This document shows positions 7,370 through 14,219 of a DNA stretch of 16,551 nt, piece after piece. Numbering within the stretch: position 1 is the first letter of the stretch; every line of letters starts with the position of its first letter. Source of the DNA: Bdellovibrio sp. (GTDB taxonomy: Bacteria > Bdellovibrionota > Bdellovibrionia > Bdellovibrionales > Bdellovibrionaceae); contig JAGIAF010000020.1 in NCBI GenBank assembly GCA_017745015.1, positions 1 through 16,551 of the forward strand. Reading direction: 5' to 3'. The notes below the pieces were generated by a model. That model was not told where the DNA came from. It searched no databases and worked only from the letters and a program-made list of their open reading frames with translations. A program made the position numbers and the translations under genes.

Positions 7370-7396
7370 CTTTAAAACTATTCTGTCGAAACAGAA

Positions 7397-7945
7397 TTAG
7401 TTGTTCAAACCAAGAGAAGAACCTGGAAGATTTGGAGTTTCTTCGTCTTGTTGAAGACCTGGAAGTACAGTCGCTTTTTCAGCAGCTACTTTAGCAGTAG
7501 TGTCTGTGTTGTAGCGAGTTGCTGCAGTTGCAACGCGGTTTTCCAAGTTTTGTTTAACGCTGTCTGTAGATGCATTTTCAACAACTGTGTTTACTTGTTG
7601 TTTAGTCATGTAATCTTGAGGGAAAGCGCCCAATTTAGCCAAGTAGCCAGAGATGCTACCGTTGCCGTTTTGGATGATTTCGCGAAGTGTGAAAAGAGGA
7701 GCGTATTGAGATGCTTTCTTTTCTGCTTCGAAAATGATCTGAGTCAAAGTAGCAGCAGTGATATCGTTTTTAGATTTATTATCGATAACCATCACTTCTT
7801 CATTAGTGCGGATCATTTTAGCGATATCGTCCAAAGTCACGTAGCAGCTTTGTTGCGTGTCGTAAAGTTTGCGGTTTTGATAGCGCTTAATAATTTTAAC
7901 TTTAGAGTTTGGCTTAGATGTCATTGTTTCGTTTTGGTTGATCAA
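7397..7945 (-). CDS. phaR: PhaR-type polyhydroxyalkanoate regulator (PHB accumulation DNA-binding domain)
   Basis: 182 residues, about the usual length for PhaR. PhaR binds both DNA and PHA polymer and represses phasin and its own gene. The N-terminal domain (about 16-76) matches the PHB/PHA accumulation regulator family: IKRYQNRKLYDTQQSCYVTL, a short helix ending KMIRTNEEVMVIDN, then DITAATLTQIIFEAEKK. A second segment (about 80-115) with LFTLREIIQNGNGSISGYLA resembles the polymer-linked PHB_acc region. The C-terminal 65 residues are low-complexity and Ala/Thr/Asn-rich. Start TTG 7945 is chosen because GGGAGG lies five bases upstream. ATG 7924 would place that site too far away. No pha biosynthesis gene is in the window, so the regulator is unlinked from its likely targets and its real targets may differ. 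Confidence 0.85.
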   Translation of the reverse strand: MINQNETMTSKPNSKVKIIKRYQNRKLYDTQQSCYVTLDDIAKMIRTNEEVMVIDNKSKNDITAATLTQIIFEAEKKASQYAPLFTLREIIQNGNGSISGYLAKLGAFPQDYMTKQQVNTVVENASTDSVKQNLENRVATAATRYNTDTTAKVAAEKATVLPGLQQDEETPNLPGSSLGLNN

Positions 7946-7950
7946 AAGTG

Positions 7951-7956
7951 CCTCCC
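7951..7956 (-). promoter_or_regulatory. Shine-Dalgarno site that fixes the TTG start of the phaR-like gene
   Basis: GGGAGG on the minus strand, five bases before TTG 7945. It is 26 bases from the next ATG (7924), so it supports the TTG. Confidence 0.7.
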
Positions 7957-7990
7957 AATTTGAAATTTACCCAAAAAATCCACGAGATAA

Positions 7991-8009
7991 GTGCTAAAGT
8001 ATTCAGCAC
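7991..8009. promoter_or_regulatory. Inverted repeat in the phaR-like leader, possible operator
   Basis: GTGCTAAAGTATTCAGCAC has perfect five-base arms (GTGCT/AGCAC) and two more pairs inside, seven of nine in total. It lies between the proposed promoter and the phaR-like start. PhaR proteins are known to bind TGC/GCA-type dyads and to repress their own genes, so self-regulation is plausible but unproven here. Confidence 0.4.
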
Positions 8010-8029
8010 ATCCCCCTGTCGATGGGCGC

Positions 8030-8058
8030 AACCTATCCCCGCCGCCACCCCTTGTCAA
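8030..8058 (-). promoter_or_regulatory. Possible phaR promoter
   Basis: On the minus strand, a perfect -35 TTGACA (complement of 8053-8058) is followed by a 17-base spacer and TAGGTT (complement of 8030-8035), which is only three of six for -10. Start would be near 8023, leaving a 5' leader of about 78 nt that contains the 7991-8009 dyad. Confidence 0.4.
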
Positions 8059-8120
8059 GCGGTCCTCAGATCAAAAGAAAAGACTCTAGGCGTCACTTTT
8101 AGCGTCAATTCTTGTTTGTT

Positions 8121-8155
8121 TTGAAAACTTTGTTGGACCTTTGTCTAAAGTTTTC
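8121..8155 (+). promoter_or_regulatory. Possible promoter overlapped by a 9-bp inverted repeat
   Basis: TTGAAA (8121-8126, five of six) and TCTAAA (8144-8149, four of six) are 17 bases apart. A perfect inverted repeat, GAAAACTTT (8123-8131) and AAAGTTTTC (8147-8155), covers both hexamers. That layout is typical of a repressor operator blocking polymerase, although the repeat could also act as an RNA hairpin. It would drive the pseudopilin-like gene at 8210. Confidence 0.4.
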
Positions 8156-8209
8156 CCAAAAAGCCGCCGAAAACTAAATAGAGTAGCTAACGTTGCGGGC
8201 GGTAATTTA

Positions 8210-8701
8210 ATGAATAATGAGAAAAAACAAGAGTTTAAGTCATCCGGCGTACTCACGCTGTTAGGCCTTGTTGGCTTCTCGGCCACTATCATTGCCTCCC
8301 CTTGGAACCGTTCACCTCAAGACACTGACACCCAAGCTGCACTGCAGAAGGCGGAGGTTGTTGGGTATCAAGTTGTACAAATTTACCGCGAAGCAGCAAA
8401 GGCTTCTGCGTCTCCTCAGGCGGCCAAAGGCAGTCGAGTACCGGCTTCCGTGTCGCCAAGCGATGTGAGCGAGAGTTTACGCGCTACGGGCACCATGGGA
8501 AGTGATCCTTGGGGCCAACCCTATCATTACCGTGTTTTATCTGCGGAGCATTCCAAAAACATCCGCCTCCTCGTTTGGTCAACAGGTCCTAACCGCAAAA
8601 TTGAAACTGCGGACCTCGATAACGAAGACAAAAAAGTAACCGGTCAGCCCAGCTTCGGGGGGGATGATATCGGAGTGATCTTGAGCATGTCTCGAAATTA
8701 G
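8210..8701 (+). CDS. Pseudopilin-like membrane protein with GspG-type C-terminus
   Basis: 163 residues from ATG 8210. A TTG 69 nt upstream (8141) stays in frame but lies inside the proposed promoter, so it was not used. The N-terminus, MNNEKKQEFKSSG, followed by a hydrophobic helix (VLTLLGLVGFSATII), resembles a type IV prepilin leader with cleavage after Gly13. The Glu usually found at +5 is absent, as in GspK minor pseudopilins. Residues 99-104 (DPWGQP) and the following beta strands (HYRVLSAEH, LLVWSTGPNRKIETADLDN, GGDDIGVI) match the calcium-site end of type II secretion pseudopilins such as GspG. No other secretion gene is nearby. It may be a minor pseudopilin acting with a distant system, or simply a membrane-anchored relative. 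Function is not established. Confidence 0.65.
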   Translation: MNNEKKQEFKSSGVLTLLGLVGFSATIIASPWNRSPQDTDTQAALQKAEVVGYQVVQIYREAAKASASPQAAKGSRVPASVSPSDVSESLRATGTMGSDPWGQPYHYRVLSAEHSKNIRLLVWSTGPNRKIETADLDNEDKKVTGQPSFGGDDIGVILSMSRN

Positions 8702-8739
8702 AGCTGCGTACTCTCTGGACGGGAGTCGCGTTGAGGTCC

Positions 8740-8760
8740 TGATTCAGACCGACTGAATCA
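8740..8760 (+). terminator. Hairpin after the pseudopilin-like gene, possible weak terminator
   Basis: TGATTCA (8740-8746), loop GACCGAC, TGAATCA (8754-8760) form a perfect seven-pair stem. A smaller hairpin, ACTCTC (8710-8715) with GGGAGT (8721-8726), precedes it. The tail AGAATTTCTC is only mildly T-rich, so termination is uncertain. Either hairpin could instead be an operator or leader of the TPR gene. Confidence 0.35.
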
Positions 8761-8807
8761 AGAATTTCTCAAATCGCACCGAACAGCCTAGTGACCAAGG
8801 AGATCTA

Positions 8808-10673
8808 ATGTTTCCATACACTAGGACCGGAATTATCGCCCCTCTACTCCTCTCGTTAACTGCGTGCGCTACCTTCACTTCGCAAGATGCTGATAAAGCA
8901 CCTTACTACGAAGCATCATTTTACGATCGCAATCGCGCACCGGCGTCGCTTACTCCTCAGGTCATTTCAGCGAACGACGGTCAGGCAACCTTGGATCCAC
9001 TCTATATGCGTACTCAGGCAGACTACTACTTTGCAATGGGTGAGGCCTATGCACTGGAAGGCAATTCCATAAAGGCAATCGAAGCTTTCAAGCTGACTTT
9101 GATCTATGACGTCAACTCACCAACGGTGAATATGCGTTTGGCAGCGGAGTTCTTGAAACAAGGCATGATTTCAGAGTCGTTGTCCCAAGCTGAAGAAGCA
9201 GTGAAAAAAGATCCAAACAACGTCGACTCACACTTGTTGTTGGGCGGTTTGTATTCTTCTATGAAGCTTTATCCAAGAGCGATGGAGCAATATCAAACGG
9301 TGATGAAGCTTCAACCCAACAACACTGAAGCGCCGTTGTACATTGGTGCACTTTACTCTGAACAAAAGCAATCTGACAAAGCCGTGAAGTACTTTGAAGC
9401 GTTGTTGAAAAATCCAGAGTACACAACTCCCTACTTGGCTCACTACTATATTGGTCGTGTGCGCATGGAGCAACCAGAAGCAAAATACCAAAAAGCAGCG
9501 GAATCTTCTTTGAAAACAGCTTTGAAAATGAAGCCTGACTTTGCCGATGGTGCTTTGACTTTGGGTATGTTGTACACAAAACAAAAGCAAGAAGCGAAAG
9601 CTTTGGCTTTGTACCGCACATTCCAAAAAGAAAACTCTCCAAGTCCTAAGATCGCTGACGTTCTTGCGCAAACTTACATTGAACAAGGCAATTACGATCT
9701 GGCTTACGAGCAGTTAGAAGTGTTAGAACAAAGTTCAGACGAACCATTGAACATCAAAATGAAAATGGCGTTGATCTTGATTGAGCAAAAGAAATACGAC
9801 GTTGCGACTGAGAAGCTAGAGCAAATCCTTAAAGAAGCTCCAGAGTCAGATAAAATCCGTTTCTACTTGGCAGCAGTTTACGAAGAAACTCGTCAAAGTG
9901 AAAAAGCGATCCGCGAATTTAAAAAGATCCCGGCTTCAAGCACTTACTATGGTGAGGCGACAGTTCATGCAGCTTATCTTCTTAAGGGTGTAGGTCGTTT
10001 GGATGAGGCGATTGACCTTGTATCTAAAGGCTTGGCGGAAAGAAAAGACCAACCGCAAGTGTATGCGATGTACGCTTCTTTGCTAGACGAGAAAAATGAC
10101 TACAAGAGTGCCGCAAAAGTTCTTGCGCAAGGTCTTGAAAAATTCCCAGAGAATGCTCAGTTGAGATTCTATTATGGTACTATCAACGACCGCATGGGTA
10201 ACAAAGACATCGTGGTTTCTGAAATGAAAAAAGTTTTGGAATTGGACCCAAACCACGTGCAAGGTATGAACTACTTGGCTTTCACATGGGCTGAGATGGG
10301 TCAAAACCTTCCAGATGCAGAGAAGCTTGCTCGCCGTGCGATGGAACTTGAACCAACAGATGGTTATGTACTCGATACTCTTGGTTGGATCTTGTACAAA
10401 CAAGCGAAGTTCGGGGAATCTATCAAGTTCTTGGAAGCAGCTCACAAATACCAAGGTACGGTGAGCGTGATTGCAGAACACTTGGGTGACGCTTACTACA
10501 AGCAATCCATGGTGGAAAAAGCTAAAAAGATGTACCGCAAAGCTGCCGACCTTGAAACTGACAAACGCAAAGTTCAAGAGATCCGTAACAAGATCACAGC
10601 AATCGAAAAGCAAGAGCTGAACAGCCCACGTATGCCAGCATCAACTCCAGTAGCAGAGCACGCTGAAAAGTAA
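8808..10673 (+). CDS. Large TPR-repeat outer-membrane lipoprotein
   Basis: 621 residues. The signal peptide ends in LTAC with Cys20. Ala follows the Cys, compatible with outer-membrane sorting. From about residue 65 to 600 the protein is a string of about 15 TPR or TPR-like units, with motifs such as ALEGNSIKAIEAFKLTLIYD, AAEFLKQGMISESLSQAEEA, LAAVYEETRQSEKAIREFKK, LDTLGWILYKQAKFGESIKF and LGDAYYKQSMVEKAKKMYRK. Such superhelices bind partner proteins, so a scaffold or assembly role in the envelope is likely but the partner is unknown. The Shine-Dalgarno AAGGAGAT (8797-8804) is three bases before ATG 8808. The gene stands alone, with its own terminator overlapping the stop codon, so it is probably transcribed as a single unit. 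Confidence 0.9.
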   Translation: MFPYTRTGIIAPLLLSLTACATFTSQDADKAPYYEASFYDRNRAPASLTPQVISANDGQATLDPLYMRTQADYYFAMGEAYALEGNSIKAIEAFKLTLIYDVNSPTVNMRLAAEFLKQGMISESLSQAEEAVKKDPNNVDSHLLLGGLYSSMKLYPRAMEQYQTVMKLQPNNTEAPLYIGALYSEQKQSDKAVKYFEALLKNPEYTTPYLAHYYIGRVRMEQPEAKYQKAAESSLKTALKMKPDFADGALTLGMLYTKQKQEAKALALYRTFQKENSPSPKIADVLAQTYIEQGNYDLAYEQLEVLEQSSDEPLNIKMKMALILIEQKKYDVATEKLEQILKEAPESDKIRFYLAAVYEETRQSEKAIREFKKIPASSTYYGEATVHAAYLLKGVGRLDEAIDLVSKGLAERKDQPQVYAMYASLLDEKNDYKSAAKVLAQGLEKFPENAQLRFYYGTINDRMGNKDIVVSEMKKVLELDPNHVQGMNYLAFTWAEMGQNLPDAEKLARRAMELEPTDGYVLDTLGWILYKQAKFGESIKFLEAAHKYQGTVSVIAEHLGDAYYKQSMVEKAKKMYRKAADLETDKRKVQEIRNKITAIEKQELNSPRMPASTPVAEHAEK

Positions 10674-10695
10674 AAAGGTGCCCAGGGCACCTTTT
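10673..10695 (+). terminator. Rho-independent terminator of the TPR gene
   Basis: A perfect ten-pair stem, AAAAGGTGCC (10673-10682) with GGCACCTTTT (10686-10695), and a CAG loop. It begins at the last base of the stop codon. The A and T runs make it work in both directions. Confidence 0.85.
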
Positions 10696-10716
10696 GGTTA
10701 CTCGATGTATAAAATA

Positions 10717-10774
10717 AAAAAGGCACTAGGTTACTCTGGCGAAGCCGGAGTGTAGACAGACTAGGTGCCTTTTT
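10717..10774 (-). terminator. Nested hairpin terminator downstream of the convergent membrane gene
   Basis: The outer stem AAAAAGGCAC (10717-10726) with GTGCCTTTTT (10765-10774) is perfect over ten pairs, and TAG/CTA adds three more beyond a one-base bulge. Inside it, CTCTGGC (10734-10740), GAA loop, GCCGGAG (10744-10750) forms a second hairpin (one T:G pair on the plus-strand RNA, one mismatch on the minus-strand RNA). The outer stem overlaps the last codons and stop of the minus-strand gene. The T tract on the minus strand suits termination of that gene. The inner hairpin makes it larger than an ordinary terminator. Confidence 0.7.
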
Positions 10775-11393
10775 CTTTTGGTTCGAAGGCTTTTTTATTT
10801 TTCATCTCTATATATAGATAGAAACAGCTATAGAACATAAACGGCAACGCTAGAATCAATCCGTATCCCCGCAAGAAGCTTGCGACGATCAACGCCAAGC
10901 TAATCCAAACCACTGTGGGGAAGTAAAGGCGCAGATTTCTGACGGCACCTAAAGCGGCGTGATCCAAAGCTTTGGCAATTCCTTCAGAGCGTTCTAACTG
11001 CAAGTTCAAACCATGAGTGAGAATCAGATAGAAAAATACGCCAAGCATGAACAAGCCAAAACTTGCCGGAATTGTTTGCCACCAATCTTGTGGGCTATGT
11101 AAGACGCCAAAAGCAGAGCCCATCAAAATTCCTGTGGGCATCAAAATCACTGCGGTGATCACCCAGGACACCCAATCTTTTTGCAAGTGAGTGAGGTCAC
11201 GTTGCCAGCGGCCTTTTTGCAAACGCATATTGGCCAGCTCTTGGAATACCAAAAGGCCGACAGAAATAAGCAACGCGCCGATCGTGGGAACAATTTGTGA
11301 AAAGAAAGTGAAAACTGTCGCAGCAACTCCCAAGAGAATGCTTTCCTTCCAGTTTTCCTTGTACATCATGAATGCTTGTTTAATGGGATGCAT
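10761..11393 (-). CDS. Integral membrane protein of unknown function (about six helices)
   Basis: 210 residues, family not recognised. Hydrophobic segments at about 18-34, 36-52, 75-97, 108-128, 158-174 and 176-195 suggest six membrane helices. Between helices 4 and 5 is a soluble amphipathic loop (LERSEGIAKALDHAALGAVRNLR). The C-terminus is basic (EMKNKKAFEPKEKGT). Start ATG 11393 has only a weak AGAG upstream. It is divergent from the LolB-like gene with 17 nt between the two start codons, so each promoter must lie inside the other's transcribed or coding region. No catalytic or transporter motif is visible. The multi-helix fold with short loops recalls small inner-membrane proteins of the DUF975/BPSS1780 sort, but that is a guess. 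Confidence 0.75.
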   Translation of the reverse strand: MHPIKQAFMMYKENWKESILLGVAATVFTFFSQIVPTIGALLISVGLLVFQELANMRLQKGRWQRDLTHLQKDWVSWVITAVILMPTGILMGSAFGVLHSPQDWWQTIPASFGLFMLGVFFYLILTHGLNLQLERSEGIAKALDHAALGAVRNLRLYFPTVVWISLALIVASFLRGYGLILALPFMFYSCFYLYIEMKNKKAFEPKEKGT

Positions 11394-11404
11394 TTCTCTA
11401 TGCT
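11376..11404 (+). promoter_or_regulatory. Possible promoter of the LolB-like gene, giving a leaderless mRNA
   Basis: TTGTTT (11376-11381), 17 bases, TATGCT (11399-11404, four of six). The start point would fall at about 11411, the A of the ATG. GAGGA is too close to the ATG to act as a normal Shine-Dalgarno site, which fits a leaderless transcript. The promoter overlaps the 5' end of the divergent gene. Confidence 0.3.
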
Positions 11405-11410
11405 AGAGGA

Positions 11411-12064
11411 ATGAAAAATCTTTGGCGACAATTAAAATCATTGATGCAGGGTCTTTGTCTTTTACTTCTAGCGCTGGGATTTGCGGCTTGTGCCTCGCAA
11501 CCATCTGCACCGACGGGGCCGATTCAAGTAGCGCAGTGGGAAACCAAAGCTCTTATCCGTGACTTAAAGGCAAACAAATCTCAATCCGTCGATATCGATG
11601 TCATGGCAGTGAAAAACCAACGTGTGCGCTTGGATGTCACAGCCTTGATGGGATTTCAGGTAGCAAGTTTGGTTATGAGTCCCAAAGAAATTGCTTATAT
11701 CATCTATCCCGAAAAAAGATTTTATTTTGGAAAGAGTTCAGAGCAAGCGATGAACAAAATCATCGGACTTCCTATTCATCCCATGAATCTGACTTATATC
11801 GCTTTTGATGAACCCATCCGCGGTACTGGCTGGACGTGCGAACTAGGTGTTACCGATGGACTCATCTCGAAATGTGAAAATCAGAAGCGCGCTATTCGAG
11901 TTGAATGGAAAGATCGAACAGAAGGTAAGAAGAAAGTTGTTATTACGGCTCCTCAGTTCGAAATGCAGTGGCTCTTCAAGTCGCCCCAGACCGAGGTCCA
12001 GTTCAAACCTGAGACATTCACGTTGAAACAACCTGAGGGTTTCAAGGCAATACAAATAAATTAA
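11411..12064 (+). CDS. LolB-like outer-membrane lipoprotein
   Basis: 217 residues. A long signal helix (about 10-26) ends at Cys27. The residue three before the Cys is Phe (FAAC), a slightly atypical lipobox. The body reads like the LolB/LolA beta-sheet fold, with strands VDIDVMAVKNQRVRLDVTAL, FQVASLVMSPKEIAYIIY, and RFYFGKSSEQ leading into an LGLP-like helix (NKIIGLPIHPMNLTYIAF). The late strands are FEMQWLFKSP, VQFKPETFTL and GFKAIQIN. LolB accepts lipoproteins from LolA at the outer membrane. DUF4292-type relatives share this fold without a proven Lol role, and I cannot separate the two by eye. The gene is probably read alone or with prkA further down (79 nt gap). Confidence 0.7.
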   Translation: MKNLWRQLKSLMQGLCLLLLALGFAACASQPSAPTGPIQVAQWETKALIRDLKANKSQSVDIDVMAVKNQRVRLDVTALMGFQVASLVMSPKEIAYIIYPEKRFYFGKSSEQAMNKIIGLPIHPMNLTYIAFDEPIRGTGWTCELGVTDGLISKCENQKRAIRVEWKDRTEGKKKVVITAPQFEMQWLFKSPQTEVQFKPETFTLKQPEGFKAIQIN

Positions 12065-12092
12065 AAAACTCGTTAACCGTCTAGGATTGAGG

Positions 12093-12137
12093 CATAATCT
12101 AATGCATTAGGTGTGTCACCAATCACCCCGGGGAGAG
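12093..12137 (+). promoter_or_regulatory. prkA promoter -10-like site and dyad-rich leader
   Basis: CATAAT (12093-12098) is a fair -10, but no good -35 is seen 16-18 bases upstream. Directly after it are three dyads: the perfect palindrome CTAATGCATTAG (12099-12110), GGTG-TGT-CACC (12110-12120) and CCCCGGGG (12126-12133). The last overlaps the Shine-Dalgarno GGGGAGAG (12130-12137), six bases before ATG 12144. Control by a repressor or by RNA folding over the ribosome site is possible. Confidence 0.35.
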
Positions 12138-12143
12138 TTTTTT

Positions 12144-14219
12144 ATGTCCTCTAAGATTGACCTTCACTCACTGATTAGCAACTGGCAGAACTCCAGCGTC
12201 AATGCCAAAGAACACTGGAGCGGTACTTTCTCGGAGTACCTCGATCTCGTTAAAGCAAATCCAAAAATTACCAGGAATGCCTATCAACGCATGTACGACA
12301 TGATTGTTGAAGAGGGCACAGAGACTTATATCGACTTCAAGAAAGAGGTGATTCGATACAAGTTCTTTAATGACACCTTCAATAACGGCAAGGATGCAGT
12401 CTTCGGGCTTGATGTGCAGTTGATGAAATTGGTGAACATCCTCAAAGCAGCAGCCCTGGGTTACGGTACAGAGAAACGTGTGATCTTACTCCATGGCCCG
12501 GTGGGGAGCGCGAAGTCTACGATCTGTCGTATGCTGAAGAAAGGTTTGGAGCGCTACTCGCACCAAACGCAAGGCGCAATTTACACATTTGAATGGATTG
12601 ATGAAAAACTTCAGCTCGATGGCTTGTTGGGTAAAGACACCAAAGTGTTCCACTCACCAATGAATGAAGAGCCGCTTCTTTTGATTCCAGAAGAAATGCG
12701 CCCGGCTTTGTATGAGCAAATCAACAAAGGCCAAGAAGGCTCGTACCGCGTGCATGTGGACGGAGAGCTTTCTCCGCCATCACGTTTTATCTTTAAGCAC
12801 TTGATGGAAAAATATGACGGCGACTTGATGAAAGTTCTTTCCCACGTTCGTGTGAAACGTCTTTTCATCTCCGAAGCCGACCGTGTCGGTATCGGTACTT
12901 TCCAACCTAAAGACGAAAAGAATCAGGACTCCACAGAGCTTACGGGTGATATCAATTACCGTAAGATAGCAGAGTATGGTTCCGACTCAGACCCACGTGC
13001 GTTCAACTTTGACGGGGAGTTCAACGTTGCCAATCGCGGGATGATTGAGTTCGTCGAGGTTTTGAAACTTGACGTGGCTTTCTTGTACGATCTTTTGGGA
13101 GCGTCACAAGAGCACAGAGTTAAACCGAAAAAATTCGCACAAACGCATATCGATGAAGTGATCATCGGTCATACGAATGAGCCAGAGTACCGTCGTCTTC
13201 AAGACAACGAATTCATGGAAGCCCTTCGCGACCGTACGGTGAAGATCGACATTCCGTACATTACTCGCTGGAGAGATGAAGTTAATATCTATAAGCGTGA
13301 TTTCAACTCGCAAAAAGTACGCGGTATTTCCATTGCTCCGCATACGGTTGAAATGGCGGCGATGTGGGCGATCCTCACGCGCTTGGAAAAACCTAAAAAA
13401 GCAAACCTCACACGTTTGCAGAAGTTGAAGCTTTATAATGGTAAAACGCTTCCGAATTACACTGAAGACAACGTGCGTGAGCTTCGTAAAGAAACTCAAC
13501 GCGAAGGTCTTGAGGGTATCTCGGCTCGTTATATCCAAGACAAACTTTCTAATGCCTTGGTGGCGGCACAGCAGTCTAACAAAGGTTCTGTAAATCCGTT
13601 CATGGTCTTTAAGGAACTTGAATCCGGTCTTAAGAGTCACTCGTTGATATCTAATGAAGATATCAAAACTGAGTACAAAGAGCTCTTGGGTGTCGTGATG
13701 CAAGAGTACGAGGAGATTATCAAAGGCGAAGTGCAACGTGCGATCAGCGCTGATGAAAGCGCGATGGCAAGATTGTGTGCTAACTATATTGATAACGTGA
13801 AAGCTTATACGCAGAAAGAGCGCGTGCGTAATCAGTTCACAGGCAATGATGAAGAACCAGATGAGCGCCTGATGAGATCGATCGAAGATAAGATCGAAAT
13901 TCCTGAGTCTCGCAAAGATGACTTCCGTCGCGAGATCATGAATTACATCGGGGCTTTGGCTCTGGAAGGCAAGAAGTTCAATTACAAAATGAACGAGCGC
14001 CTGCACAAGGCTATTGAGCTGAAACTTTTTGAAGATCAAAAAGACAGTATCAAGCTGACAACTCTGGTGTCGAATGTGGCTGATAAAGATACTCAAGAAA
14101 AAATTGATATCGTTAAAACACGTCTCATCAAGGACTTCGGGTACGATGAAATCTCTGCGACGGATGTTCTGCATTACGTAGCAAGTATCTTCGCCCGAGG
14201 GGATGTAAAGAATAAATAA
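12144..14219 (+). CDS. prkA: PrkA family AAA+/serine protein kinase
   Basis: 691 residues from ATG 12144, preceded by GGGGAGAG. A GTG 33 nt upstream (12111) is in frame but lies in the dyad-rich leader, so it was not used. The AAA-like PrkA core is clear. Residues 118-126 (GPVGSAKST) form the P-loop, with Ala where many P-loops have Gly. Then come RVKRLFISEADRVGIGTF, FQPKDEKNQDSTELTGDI, the MIEFVEVLK helix, and GHTNEPEY followed by MEALRDR. The C-terminal 200 residues carry the PrkA helical domain. PrkA (E. coli YeaG, 644 residues; sporulation-linked PrkA in Bacillus) works in nutrient-stress and stationary-phase responses. Kinase and ATPase/protease-like activities have both been reported for relatives. 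Its TAA shares one base with the yeaH ATG, so the two are coupled. Confidence 0.95.
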   Translation: MSSKIDLHSLISNWQNSSVNAKEHWSGTFSEYLDLVKANPKITRNAYQRMYDMIVEEGTETYIDFKKEVIRYKFFNDTFNNGKDAVFGLDVQLMKLVNILKAAALGYGTEKRVILLHGPVGSAKSTICRMLKKGLERYSHQTQGAIYTFEWIDEKLQLDGLLGKDTKVFHSPMNEEPLLLIPEEMRPALYEQINKGQEGSYRVHVDGELSPPSRFIFKHLMEKYDGDLMKVLSHVRVKRLFISEADRVGIGTFQPKDEKNQDSTELTGDINYRKIAEYGSDSDPRAFNFDGEFNVANRGMIEFVEVLKLDVAFLYDLLGASQEHRVKPKKFAQTHIDEVIIGHTNEPEYRRLQDNEFMEALRDRTVKIDIPYITRWRDEVNIYKRDFNSQKVRGISIAPHTVEMAAMWAILTRLEKPKKANLTRLQKLKLYNGKTLPNYTEDNVRELRKETQREGLEGISARYIQDKLSNALVAAQQSNKGSVNPFMVFKELESGLKSHSLISNEDIKTEYKELLGVVMQEYEEIIKGEVQRAISADESAMARLCANYIDNVKAYTQKERVRNQFTGNDEEPDERLMRSIEDKIEIPESRKDDFRREIMNYIGALALEGKKFNYKMNERLHKAIELKLFEDQKDSIKLTTLVSNVADKDTQEKIDIVKTRLIKDFGYDEISATDVLHYVASIFARGDVKNK

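Noticed and set aside
7448..7963. Long open frame on the + strand opposite the phaR-like gene
   Set aside because: It is the antisense shadow of a well-supported gene. Its translation is Cys/Phe/Ser-rich with no domain and no ribosome site.
8141..8209. Upstream TTG start for the pseudopilin-like gene
   Set aside because: It lies between the proposed -35 and -10 and adds 23 residues ahead of a prepilin-like leader.
10083..10613. 176-codon open frame on the - strand inside the TPR gene
   Set aside because: Shadow of the TPR repeats, with no start signal and no domain.
12111..12143. Upstream GTG start for prkA
   Set aside because: The strong GGGGAGAG six bases before ATG 12144 fits the later start, and the extra 11 residues lie in the dyad-rich leader.
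13104..14174. 356-codon open frame on the - strand inside prkA
   Set aside because: Antisense to the strongly conserved PrkA coding sequence. The composition is that of a shadow frame.
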